Source: CAZRIP01 sp964600165
Lineage (GTDB): Bacteria; Elusimicrobiota; Elusimicrobia; UBA1565; UBA9628
DNA length: 17,665 nucleotides
NCBI GenBank assembly: GCA_964600165.1
Contig: CAZRIP010000083.1
Coordinates: 1 to 17,665 of the forward strand
Direction: 5' to 3'
The position numbers and the translations under genes are program-made. This document shows, piece after piece, positions 9,649 to 17,665 of the stretch. How positions within the stretch are numbered: the stretch's first letter is position 1; each line of letters starts with the position of its first letter. The notes below the pieces were generated by a model. That model was not told where the DNA came from. It saw nothing but the letters and a program-made list of their open reading frames with translations, and searched no databases.

Positions 9649-10776
9649 ATGGAAGCGACCGCCGCCGCGCCGGCCGCGGCGCGCGCGCCGCTCAGGGAGC
9701 GCGCCCGGCGCTTTTACGACGAGCACGAGGCCGTCTGCACGACGGCGTTTTTCGTCGCGGGCTTCCTTTTCGACACGCTGTTCGTCGGGCGCATCGACAA
9801 GCTACACAACATCCTGCACCAGGCGGCGTATCTGTCGATGTGCGCCTGGCTGACGAGCCTGGAGATGCGGGAGCTCTACGGCTCGTTTCGGCCGCCGCCG
9901 CGGCTATTGGTCGCGTGGAAATATCACGCGGGCGCGACGCACTTCATGCTGGGCACGCTGCTCAACATCTACACGCTGTTCTACTTCAAGAGCGCTTCGA
10001 CGCTGACGTCGCTGCTGTTCATGGCGCTGATGGCGGGCCTGCTCGCCGTCAACGAGCTCAAGCCCTTCGAGGAGTCCGGCACGACGACGCGCATGACCCT
10101 CTTCAGCCTCTGCCTCGTGTCTTATTTCACGTATCTGATCCCGACTTTGATCGGCTCGCTCGGGCCGTGGCAGTTCGTGCTCTCGCTCGTCGGCGCCGGC
10201 CTCGTCGTGTCCTTCGTCTGCTGGCTGCTCTTGCGCGCGATGCCGGACCGCCTGCACCGCATCCTGCGGCAGCTGTTCATCCCGTTCTGCCTCGTGGCCG
10301 GCGCGTTCGCCGGCCTTTACTTCGCCAAGCTCATCCCGCCCGTGCCGCTCTCGATCGAGCGCATCGGCGTCTATCACGACGTGCGCTGGGAAGACGGGCG
10401 CTTGGCGCTGACCTCGACGAGGTCTCGATGGCTCTTTTGGCAAAAGGGCGACCAGACCTTCGACGCCCGCCCCGGCGACAAGATCTACTGCTTCGCGAGC
10501 GTGTTCGCGCCGGCGCGCTTTTCCGAGCGGCTGCAGGTGCGCTGGGAGTACGAGGACCCGAAGGACGGTTGGGGGGAGTCCGACGCCATCCCGCTCGACA
10601 TCCGCGGCGGGCGCGACGGCGGGTGGCGGGGCTTTACCGTTAAAACGAACTATCGCCCCGGAAGGTGGCGCGTGCGCGTCGAGACCTCGGACGGCCGCGA
10701 GCTCGGCCGCGTCGGCCTGCGCGTGGTTCCGGACGACTCCTCGGGCCCGCGCGCCGCGCGCGTCGTTCACCGCTAA
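9649..10776 (+). CDS. Seven-helix membrane protein with C-terminal DUF2914-like domain
   Basis: 375 residues from ATG 9649 to TAA. After a short cytoplasmic-type N-terminus rich in Ala and Arg, about seven hydrophobic helices can be seen (roughly 28-47, 55-70, 92-113, 115-133, 147-168, 173-193, 207-226). The soluble tail (about 235-360) has the features I associate with DUF2914: GDKIYCFASVFAP, LQVRWEYEDP, IPLDIRGGRDGGWRGFTVK, and PGRWRVRVETSDGRELGRVG. The tail probably lies on one face of the inner membrane; its ligand is unknown. An in-frame GTG at 9589 would precede the promoter elements, so ATG 9649 is preferred. It is transcribed away from the CNBD gene and followed by a short intergenic gap with its own promoter, so it is probably monocistronic. 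Confidence 0.9.
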   Translation: MEATAAAPAAARAPLRERARRFYDEHEAVCTTAFFVAGFLFDTLFVGRIDKLHNILHQAAYLSMCAWLTSLEMRELYGSFRPPPRLLVAWKYHAGATHFMLGTLLNIYTLFYFKSASTLTSLLFMALMAGLLAVNELKPFEESGTTTRMTLFSLCLVSYFTYLIPTLIGSLGPWQFVLSLVGAGLVVSFVCWLLLRAMPDRLHRILRQLFIPFCLVAGAFAGLYFAKLIPPVPLSIERIGVYHDVRWEDGRLALTSTRSRWLFWQKGDQTFDARPGDKIYCFASVFAPARFSERLQVRWEYEDPKDGWGESDAIPLDIRGGRDGGWRGFTVKTNYRPGRWRVRVETSDGRELGRVGLRVVPDDSSGPRAARVVHR

Positions 10777-10787
10777 AAACACCCCCT

Positions 10788-10808
10788 AAAAAAGCCGTCG
10801 CCCCGACG
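10788..10808 (-). terminator. Left-facing intrinsic terminator
   Basis: On the minus strand the hairpin CGTCG-GGG-CGACG (10808-10796) is followed by GC and six T (10793-10788). On the plus strand the hairpin is followed by TCAAAAAG, so it does not work as a terminator for the DUF2914-like gene. Its orientation would stop antisense transcripts coming from the large gene to the right. Confidence 0.5.
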
Positions 10809-10818
10809 TCAAAAAGCC

Positions 10819-10853
10819 TTGACATTTCAAGGGTCGGGGGCTAAATACGTGAG
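10819..10853 (+). promoter_or_regulatory. Promoter of the 2,111-residue secreted protein
   Basis: A perfect TTGACA at 10819-10824, 17-bp spacer, then TAAATA at 10842-10847, a weak -10. GTG 10853 follows after 5 nt, the same distance as in the gene at 8332, suggesting another leaderless mRNA. Confidence 0.55.
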
Positions 10854-13800
10854 TGGGAGACGCCCCTCATCCCATGTCGAGACCCCTCGCCGCCGTCTTG
10901 CCTCGCCCGGCACTCATAAGGAAAGCCGTCGCCGTGCTCGTTTGCGCGACGCTGCTGCCCTGGCAGGCCCCGGCCGCCGCCCTCGCGCAGGAAAACACCG
11001 ACCAGACTTCGGCTCCGGCGCCCGTTTCCGACGACGACGCGGCGAAGGCCAAGCCGTTCAACGTCGACCTGGCCAAGCCCGGCGCGCGCGGCGAGGCGAT
11101 CGGAAAAACGCTCACGGAGCGCGTCGACGATCTCAAGAACGCGAAGCTCGCCGTCGACGCCGCGGCCGCGCTCCAGGACGCCTTCAAGAAGCTGGCGGCC
11201 GACGCCGAGCAGCTGCATAAGGACCTCGACGGCCTGAAAGCGGCCGGATTATCCGACGGCGGGACGAAGCTCGCCGCGGGCGCGGCGGACGCCTTCGCCG
11301 CGCCTTACGCCCTCGTCAAGGAGCTGACGGCCGAGGACTTCGAGATGAAGGCGCTCGTCGCGCGCAACGCGGCGCGCGCGGAGCGCTTCGACAAGCCCCA
11401 AGACACCCTCACGACGGACGACTGGGACGCGATCGCGCGCGAGGCGCCGCAGGCGGGCCCCGAGTCCGACCGGGTCGACGCGTACTGCCAAAAGCAGCGC
11501 GCCTACGGCATTCCGGCCGAGGACCCGAAGAAGACGGCGGGCGAGGCGCGCGCGGCGCTCTGCGACCAGTGGTCGGGCCCCTCGCAGAAGCTCAAGGGCC
11601 TGCATCTGGCGCAGCTCGTCAAGGCGCGCCCGGAGAACACGCCCGGCTCGGCCGCCGACGACGTCCTGGCGCCGCTGCGCCAGACGGTCCTCAAGCGAGA
11701 TCCCAAGCTCGCCACGGACCTCGGCGCGCTCAACGCGCGCCTTTCGCAATATCTCAAGACCGGCGACGCGGGCAGCCTTTCGTCGGTCCTCCACGACGTG
11801 GAGTCTCTCGACCAGAAGTCGGGCAACACGGATGTCGGAGCCCGGGCCGCGCTCCTCGAGCAGATCAAGCAGGCCGCGCAGACGCGCGCCGGCCCACCGC
11901 AGCAGGCGGCCACGATCGTTTTCTCGGCGCCGCAGCCCCGATTGACGCCCGACGGCGGCGACGTTCCCTCGGCGGCGGCGTCCACGCCGGCCAAGCCCTC
12001 GGCGACCCAGTCCTCGGCGCAGCTCGCGCAGTGGCAGGCCAAGCTCGCGGGCGCGGCCGCCGCGGGCGGCCCGGCGCTCGCCGCCGCGTGGGCGGAGTTC
12101 ACGAAGCTCTTCCCGCAGAGCATGACGGCCGACCAGTTCGTCAAGCAGCTCTCGGGCGGCGTCGACGTCGTCTCGCTCGTCGATCGCGTCGCGCCGCTCG
12201 CGGCCGGGCTCGACGCGCGCGCGAGCGCGCTGCGCTTCGACGCCGATCTGGCGGCTTTCCGCGCGAAGACGGCGGCGCTGCGCGAGCAAGAGGCGTCCTT
12301 CGCGCAGTCGGGACAGCTGCCGTCGCAAAGCGCGGTCGACGCGCTCGACGCCGAGCTCAAGCGGCTGCAGGCCGCCGCGCCGCAGGAGCGGGCCGCGGCG
12401 ATCCAGAGCGCCGCGGCCGAATTCAGGGCGACGGCGGTCGAGATCGGGAAGAGGCGGCTCGCGTCCGAGAGCGCGGAGCGTCCGCTCGACAAGAAGCTCG
12501 ACGATCTTCTCGGCCGCCTGCAGCCTGCCAAGCCCTCGGAGGGGACCGATCTTCGCCGGGAGATCGACTCCGCGCTGGGCGACACGTCCGCGCGCGCCGC
12601 CGAAGTCGCGCTCTTGCGGCGCGAGTACGAGGCCGCCAAGGACGGCATCGCCGCCGATGCGCGGGCGTCTCTCGAGGCCAAGCTCGCGCAAGCCGACGAC
12701 GGGGTCAAGAAGATCGCGCCGGCGGGCTTGAAGCGCGCCTTCGACGCCGTCGCTGCCGAGGTGCGCGCGCTGGTCTCGGCCGCGCCGCGCAAGGGCGCTT
12801 CTCAGGCCGCGATCAACGCATGGAAGGCCAAGTGGGACGCCGCCGTCGCCGCTTTGCTCGGCGACTCCGAGGCCGCGGAAGCGGCCGCCGGCCAATGGGG
12901 CCGTCTCGACGCGGAGTACAAGTCCTGGATCGGCAAATCGCCGAGCCAACAAGAGCAAGACGACCTCAAGCCGAGCCAAGGCGCGGCGGCGACGATGGTC
13001 GCGCTGCTCAAGTCGATGAACGAGGCGATGGGCCGCGGCGAGCTCGACATCACCCAGTGGGACGACCGCTATCGGCAGGAGATCCTCGGCAAGGCCGCGT
13101 CGGCCGTCAAGGTCGAGGACCTGGGCGTCTTCGGCCAGGCGTTCATCCAAAAAGGCCGCGTGCGCGACGACGCGTCGACGCTGCTGCGCGGCCTTTCCGG
13201 GATCAAGCTGACCGGCGATCCGGCGCAAGACGCGGCCGCGCTCGACGGTTTCTTCGACCAGAGCGCCAACAAGGCCCTGCTGACCGACGACGTCGCGGCC
13301 GAGCTTCCCGCCCCGATCCGTGATTACGTTCTCAAGCGCAAGGCCGCCGCCGCTTCCGGCGCGCCCGCGGCCCCGGCGCTGACTCCGCAAGCGATCGCCG
13401 ACATCCAGGCTTTGCAGCGGCTGGACCGCAACGAAGCCTCGAAGCCGAGCACGCAGCGGGTCGTCACGTCGCTCTATCTGGCCTATTACGACGTCGCGCG
13501 CCAGGCGGCCGCGGTCCTGCATTGCGAGAACTACGGCAAGGCGGACGTCTCGATCGAGCAGGGCCGCTTCCGCAGCGAGGAGCGCGCGAGCGTTCCGCGC
13601 GCCGCCGCTCCGGAGGAGCCCGAGGGCGGGGAAGAGGGCGGCCAGCCGCAGCCCAAGCTCTCCAAGCCGGCGGCGATGACCGAGGCGAAGAAGAAGGAGT
13701 TCTGCGAGCGCTTCAACGGGCACTCGAGCCTGGCCGCCGAGGTCACTCCCGGCGAGCTCGACTTCCAGCGCAAGCTCGTCGACAGCGTGCGGCCGCTGCT

Positions 13801-16800
13801 GCAGGACAACGACGAGGCGCGGCTGTCGCGGGCGTCGGTCGAGACCCTGCGGACTATGGTGGCCGGCCTGCGCGGCCTCGACGCGCAGACCAAGGCGGCG
13901 CTGCGCAAAGAGGGCGTCGACGTCGACGGCATCATCCGCCACGAGGACCAGCGCGAGATCGTGTCCTGGACGCTGACCGCGGGCCGCCTCGGGCCCCAAG
14001 ACGACCGCTACCGCGCGCTGCGCGACGACGTGCTCACGAGCGTCTACGGCCAAGGCTACGTCGATTCGGTCACCGCGCAGTCCCGGAAGCTGAAAGAGGC
14101 CGTCGGCGGCGCCGGCGCCGACCCGGCGCCCGTCGTCGCCGCGCTCGACGGGCTCGACAACCCGGCGGTGCTCACGCGCGGCTTCCTCGCCCGCGTCGCC
14201 GCGCTCGGGCAGTCCGACCGCTCGAAGCTCTCGGCCCGCGACCAGGCGGAGCTGGCCGGTTGGCAGATGTGGAAGAAGGTCCTCGACGACCGGCTGGCGC
14301 AGCCGATGCCCGCGAACTTCGACGCGCAGAAGTGGGGCGCCATCAACGCCGAGATCCAAGGCGCGCGCGACTCCAAGGACCCGGCGCAGCTCGCGCGCGC
14401 GCTGGTCTGGGCGGGCCAGCCCGTCTTCGACGCGGAGATGCTGCGCGTGGGCTTTGACACGACGAAGGTGAGCGCGCAGCCCCAGAGTCAGGATCAGGTG
14501 CTTGATCTTCAGCGCGTCTTCATCCTCGCGAGCGTGCTCGAGGTCAAAGGCGACCACCGCGACCCGGCCGTCGCCGCGCAGATCAAGGCCAAGTTGCTCG
14601 AGTATCTCAAGACCAAGGTGGCCGACGGGCAGGTCGAGGCGCGTAAGCAGCAGCTGCTCGAGTCCAACAACGACGAGTTCACGGACCGGGTCCGCAAGCT
14701 CGACGCCGTCGTCCACACCGACGCCTTCAAGCAGTTGGCGCTCGCCGGCCAAGTGCGCTCTTACCTCGACGCCTCGACGGCGCTCGACCAGATGCTGACC
14801 AAGGCCCAGTCCGATCCCCACCTCGCGGCGAGCCTGGCGATGTCGCGCGCGTACGGCGAGCTGCAGGGCCGCGTCGGCCTCTCGCTGCGCGACGCGTACG
14901 CGCCCGATAAGCTGACGGTCTCCGGGTGGATCATGGGGACCGAAGGCGAGGTCAGCCGCGAGCGCAATTACGCGTCCCACGGCGTGCCCAACGGCACGAC
15001 GACGCCCAAGGACCACGACGGCGTGATCGCCAGCCAAATGGGCCGCGGCTTCCACGTCCCGCTCGACGCGCCGACGGCGCGCAAGCTGGACGGCCTCTTC
15101 TACTCCGGAGGCTCGGCCGACAACCGCTTCGTCAGCCTCGACAACCGCTACACCGAGGTCCTGCGCCCGCCGGCCACCGTGTCGGATCACGGGCACGAGG
15201 TCGCGCTGTTCCGGGGCCGTCTGCCCGGCGACGCCGACGATAAGGACATCCGCTACGACCCGCAGACCAAGCAGTACTACACGCTCAAGCCGGTCTGGGA
15301 CGCGCATCACAACAGGACCGAAGAGCGCCAGCTCATCACGGGCGGCGAGCACGGAGCCCAGGTCGAGAACGTCACGATCCAGCGGCGCTTGGACGACGGG
15401 CGCACGCTCATCACGGACATGCAGACGGCGGGCGGGACCGTCCTGAGCTACCGCAACAGCTTCCGCGGCTCGAAGGATTACGCCCTCGTCGATCTGGCGC
15501 ACCATTCCCTCACCGCGCGCAACGGCTCGCTCGGCATGGACTTTTCGCTCGCCGACGCGAAGTCCGGGCACCCCAACGTCGGGCTCGCCGCCAACCTCGA
15601 CCGCTCGACCTACCGCGTCACCGACGTCGACGGCCGCGAGGTCCGGGACCTCGTCTCGCGCCAATACTTCGACCTCTCCGACGCCAAGAACCCGAAGGCC
15701 AAGATCGAGACTCCGGAGAGCCTCGGCGTCAACGACGCGCAACACCGCCCGCTGACGCTGACCGTCGTCCGGGAGCAGGGCTTCCCGACGGGCCAGAGCC
15801 TGGCCGACGTGGTCAAGCAGGGGAGCTTCACGAAGCTGCCCGATTATTACACGACGAAGGGCCCGGACGGCAGCGCCGAGGGCCACTCCCGCGTCGACTT
15901 CGACGTCCACTTGAACACGAGCGGCATGTCGGAGCGCGAGCGCGAAGCCGCGTACCGCAAGGTCGCCGAGCGCATCACGCAGGCGCATCACCTGGGCGTG
16001 ATCGACTCGATCAGCGGCGACGGCACGGAGTTCGAGGCCCAGCTCTCCCAGATGATGGGCTTCTTCGACGGCCAGCTCGGCCGCGACGGCAGCGTCGACG
16101 TCTCCTACCACGTCGACCACGAGGGCGGCGTCAGCACGAGCCGCTTCACCTACAACGATAACGCGCGCCGCCTCGACGTCGCCGACAAGGGCAGCGCCCT
16201 TTACGTCCCGTACGTGCGCTACGTCAAGCTCCCGGACCCGAACCCCGAGGCCCTCGGCAAAGAGGAGCCGGGCATGACCGGCGAGGAGCTCAAGGGGATC
16301 CGCTACAACCGCTGGCTCGCGGGCATGCGGCAAGTGACCAATAAGTCGGGGCTGTTCGCGTCGTGGGGCGACGACAACATGCCCAACGGCTTCATGGGCG
16401 ACGCGAACGGTGCGTACAAGTATCACACGTACGGGCTCGCCGGCGACGGGAAGTTCCAGACCATCAAGGTCGACGGGCGCGACGCGGGCCGGATCCAGGC
16501 CACGATGGACGTGGGCTTCCTGGGCCTGGGCTACGTCGGCGCGGCGATCGGCAACGGGACGCGCAACTACGTCGCTCCCGCCTACTTCAACACGGTCGGC
16601 CTGCCCTACACCTACTTGTACATGTGGGTCACCGGCAAGTCGAAGGAAGAGGCGGTCAAGATGTTGAGCGCCATCACCGGCGGCATCGCGCGCGGCGCTT
16701 TCGAGAGCGTGACCGACCCGGTCTTCATCGCCCTGACGGTGGCGACGTGGGGCGCGGGCACCATCCCGGCGCTGACGCTCAAGGTCCTGCAGGTGGTCTA

Positions 16801-17188
16801 TAAGGGCGTCAAGACGGCCGAGGAGATCGTCAAGATCGTCAAGACGGTCGAGGTGACGATCAAAGCGGTCCAGACGCTCGTCAACCTCAAGTTCGCCTAC
16901 GACATGGGCAAGGGCCTGCGCGAGACGGGCGGCCAGGTCGCGCATGCGATCGAGAGCGGCAACCCGGACGACGCGTATCAGGCCTCGCGCGGCGTCTCCG
17001 CCTTCGTCGTCGGCTTCGTCGCCGCGCACGGGCTCAACGAGTGGCTGCAGGGCAAATCCGCCGGCATCCAACAGGATTACGCGAAATTCACGACCGAGAA
17101 CGCGCCGGCCAAGCCGGTCGAAACCAAGGCACCGACGACGACGGAGACGCAGACTCAGCAGCAGCCGCAGACCCAGCCGCAGACGTAG
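10853..17188 (+). CDS. Large secreted helical/beta multidomain protein, function unknown
   Basis: 2,111 residues from GTG 10853 to TAG 17186. ATG 10874 is an alternative start (GGGAG lies 14 nt upstream, too far); GTG fits the promoter spacing. The signal peptide follows: basic LIRK, core AVAVLVCATLL, small residues APAAALAQ before ENTD. Residues about 45-1370 are mainly Ala/Lys/Glu/Asp-rich helices with Pro/Ala linkers (about 350-380 and 905-935). Residues about 1370-1880 are richer in Gly, Asp, Tyr and alternating strands (DKDIRYDPQTKQYYTLKP is typical). A hydrophobic stretch starts at Val1957 (VFIALTVATWGAGTIPALTL), followed by amphipathic Val/Lys helices and a second hydrophobic patch near 2050. 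The end is a Thr/Gln/Pro linker. The mature protein has only four cysteines (212, 237, 891, 951), spaced as two pairs. I recognise no catalytic motif. The frame stays coding-like beyond the stop. Confidence 0.88.
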   Translation: MGDAPHPMSRPLAAVLPRPALIRKAVAVLVCATLLPWQAPAAALAQENTDQTSAPAPVSDDDAAKAKPFNVDLAKPGARGEAIGKTLTERVDDLKNAKLAVDAAAALQDAFKKLAADAEQLHKDLDGLKAAGLSDGGTKLAAGAADAFAAPYALVKELTAEDFEMKALVARNAARAERFDKPQDTLTTDDWDAIAREAPQAGPESDRVDAYCQKQRAYGIPAEDPKKTAGEARAALCDQWSGPSQKLKGLHLAQLVKARPENTPGSAADDVLAPLRQTVLKRDPKLATDLGALNARLSQYLKTGDAGSLSSVLHDVESLDQKSGNTDVGARAALLEQIKQAAQTRAGPPQQAATIVFSAPQPRLTPDGGDVPSAAASTPAKPSATQSSAQLAQWQAKLAGAAAAGGPALAAAWAEFTKLFPQSMTADQFVKQLSGGVDVVSLVDRVAPLAAGLDARASALRFDADLAAFRAKTAALREQEASFAQSGQLPSQSAVDALDAELKRLQAAAPQERAAAIQSAAAEFRATAVEIGKRRLASESAERPLDKKLDDLLGRLQPAKPSEGTDLRREIDSALGDTSARAAEVALLRREYEAAKDGIAADARASLEAKLAQADDGVKKIAPAGLKRAFDAVAAEVRALVSAAPRKGASQAAINAWKAKWDAAVAALLGDSEAAEAAAGQWGRLDAEYKSWIGKSPSQQEQDDLKPSQGAAATMVALLKSMNEAMGRGELDITQWDDRYRQEILGKAASAVKVEDLGVFGQAFIQKGRVRDDASTLLRGLSGIKLTGDPAQDAAALDGFFDQSANKALLTDDVAAELPAPIRDYVLKRKAAAASGAPAAPALTPQAIADIQALQRLDRNEASKPSTQRVVTSLYLAYYDVARQAAAVLHCENYGKADVSIEQGRFRSEERASVPRAAAPEEPEGGEEGGQPQPKLSKPAAMTEAKKKEFCERFNGHSSLAAEVTPGELDFQRKLVDSVRPLLQDNDEARLSRASVETLRTMVAGLRGLDAQTKAALRKEGVDVDGIIRHEDQREIVSWTLTAGRLGPQDDRYRALRDDVLTSVYGQGYVDSVTAQSRKLKEAVGGAGADPAPVVAALDGLDNPAVLTRGFLARVAALGQSDRSKLSARDQAELAGWQMWKKVLDDRLAQPMPANFDAQKWGAINAEIQGARDSKDPAQLARALVWAGQPVFDAEMLRVGFDTTKVSAQPQSQDQVLDLQRVFILASVLEVKGDHRDPAVAAQIKAKLLEYLKTKVADGQVEARKQQLLESNNDEFTDRVRKLDAVVHTDAFKQLALAGQVRSYLDASTALDQMLTKAQSDPHLAASLAMSRAYGELQGRVGLSLRDAYAPDKLTVSGWIMGTEGEVSRERNYASHGVPNGTTTPKDHDGVIASQMGRGFHVPLDAPTARKLDGLFYSGGSADNRFVSLDNRYTEVLRPPATVSDHGHEVALFRGRLPGDADDKDIRYDPQTKQYYTLKPVWDAHHNRTEERQLITGGEHGAQVENVTIQRRLDDGRTLITDMQTAGGTVLSYRNSFRGSKDYALVDLAHHSLTARNGSLGMDFSLADAKSGHPNVGLAANLDRSTYRVTDVDGREVRDLVSRQYFDLSDAKNPKAKIETPESLGVNDAQHRPLTLTVVREQGFPTGQSLADVVKQGSFTKLPDYYTTKGPDGSAEGHSRVDFDVHLNTSGMSEREREAAYRKVAERITQAHHLGVIDSISGDGTEFEAQLSQMMGFFDGQLGRDGSVDVSYHVDHEGGVSTSRFTYNDNARRLDVADKGSALYVPYVRYVKLPDPNPEALGKEEPGMTGEELKGIRYNRWLAGMRQVTNKSGLFASWGDDNMPNGFMGDANGAYKYHTYGLAGDGKFQTIKVDGRDAGRIQATMDVGFLGLGYVGAAIGNGTRNYVAPAYFNTVGLPYTYLYMWVTGKSKEEAVKMLSAITGGIARGAFESVTDPVFIALTVATWGAGTIPALTLKVLQVVYKGVKTAEEIVKIVKTVEVTIKAVQTLVNLKFAYDMGKGLRETGGQVAHAIESGNPDDAYQASRGVSAFVVGFVAAHGLNEWLQGKSAGIQQDYAKFTTENAPAKPVETKAPTTTETQTQQQPQTQPQT

Positions 17189-17665
17189 GCGCCGCCGGCC
17201 GCGCCGGAGACGCGGACGACTCCGACGACGCCGGTGGAGACGACGCCGAGCCGCCCGACGGCGCCGTCCGGCCCGGTCGAGAGCGTTCCGACGCGCCCGG
17301 CCCCCGAGCCGGTCCGGGCCGAGGCTCCGGTGGAGACTCCCGGCGCGAAGATCTCGGACTCGGCGGGCAGCAAGATCAACGCGTCGGCTCTGACCGGCGG
17401 CGGCACGCTCGGCTCCCCCGAGGCGGGCGCGATGGGCGGCGCGGGCGGCGAGATCAACGCCGGCACCGGCAGCAATTTCTTCGGCGAGGGCGCCAAGGGC
17501 GGCCCGAAGCCGGCCGAGGCGATCAAGGCGGCGCAAGAAGGCGTCGTCAAGGCGCAGGAGGCGGTCAAGACGACTCAGGAGTCGGTCGCCAAGGCCCAGG
17601 AAGGCGCGACGGCCGCGCGGGAGAGCGCGACCCGGCTCGACGAGCGCGCGGTCTCGGCCGAGAAC
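17189..17665 (+). CDS. In-frame continuation beyond TAG, Pro/Thr linker then coiled coil (partial)
   Basis: The frame of the preceding gene has no further stop for 159 codons to the window end. 19 of its first 20 codons end in G or C, and the composition continues the same Pro/Thr/Glu linker (TTPTTPVETTP). A Gly-rich segment follows, then heptad-like units (VKAQEAV, KTTQESV, AKAQEGA, TAARESA, TRLDERA) typical of a coiled coil. No convincing start exists: the first in-frame ATG is at 17432, inside the Gly-rich part, without a ribosome binding site or promoter. Best read as the C-terminal part of the same protein cut off by a nonsense codon, by an error in the sequence, or reached by readthrough. 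Confidence 0.5.

Noticed and set aside
9513..10643. A 376-codon plus-strand frame overlapping the DUF2914-like gene
   Set aside because: The composition is Arg/Ala/His-rich and lacks helices; the overlapping frame has seven hydrophobic segments and a promoter at its ATG.
11249..17536. A 2,095-codon open frame antisense to the large secreted gene
   Set aside because: It is in codon-aligned antisense register, open only because the sense gene lacks TTA, CTA and TCA codons. Its translation is Arg/Ala/Leu/Val low complexity, without a signal or domains.
1..17665. tRNA, rRNA, CRISPR, insertion sequence or phage integrase
   Set aside because: No cloverleaf, array of spaced direct repeats, terminal inverted repeats with a transposase frame, or recombinase motif was seen; the gaps between genes are all under 170 bp.

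Overview
The window is very GC-rich DNA holding five protein-coding genes and no recognisable RNA gene, insertion sequence, CRISPR array or phage gene. The giant exported or membrane-bound multidomain proteins, the Ala/Pro/Gln-rich linkers behind signal peptides and the sigma70-like promoters fit an environmental bacterium. Elusimicrobiota is my tentative guess from protein style alone; no marker gene here proves it.

Layout. (1) 8166 down to base 1, minus strand: one open frame of 2,722 codons that leaves the window. It joins a signal-peptide-like N-terminus, two AAA+ cores with midasin/dynein-type lids, a membrane hairpin, a duplicated helical unit, a probable HExxH zinc metallopeptidase domain, a charged linker, a vWA domain with a complete MIDAS motif, four more membrane segments and HEAT-like helices. 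(2) 8332-9141, plus: a small secreted protein with ten cysteines. (3) 9146-9583, minus: a single-domain cyclic-nucleotide-binding protein, convergent with (2) across 4 bp. (4) 9649-10776, plus: a seven-helix membrane protein with a C-terminal DUF2914-like domain, divergent from (3). (5) 10853-17188, plus: a 2,111-residue secreted protein of unknown function. It ends at a TAG, but the same frame stays coding-like to the end of the window.

Regulation. Four start codons (8332, 9583, 9649, 10853) lie 5-8 nt behind a -10-like hexamer that has a -35-like hexamer exactly 17 bp upstream. This suggests leaderless mRNAs. Genes 3 and 4 share one palindrome, TTGCGCAA, as the -35 for both directions. An intrinsic terminator that faces left lies between genes 4 and 5.

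The most interesting object is gene 1. It carries in one chain the AAA+/vWA partnership usually split between MoxR-type ATPases and separate vWA proteins, or seen in eukaryotic midasin. It adds a protease motif and an A10 tract at its midpoint where slippage either way would end translation within a few codons. Working together as a pathway cannot be shown for the five genes. The common theme is the cell envelope, with the CNBD protein as a possible sensor.
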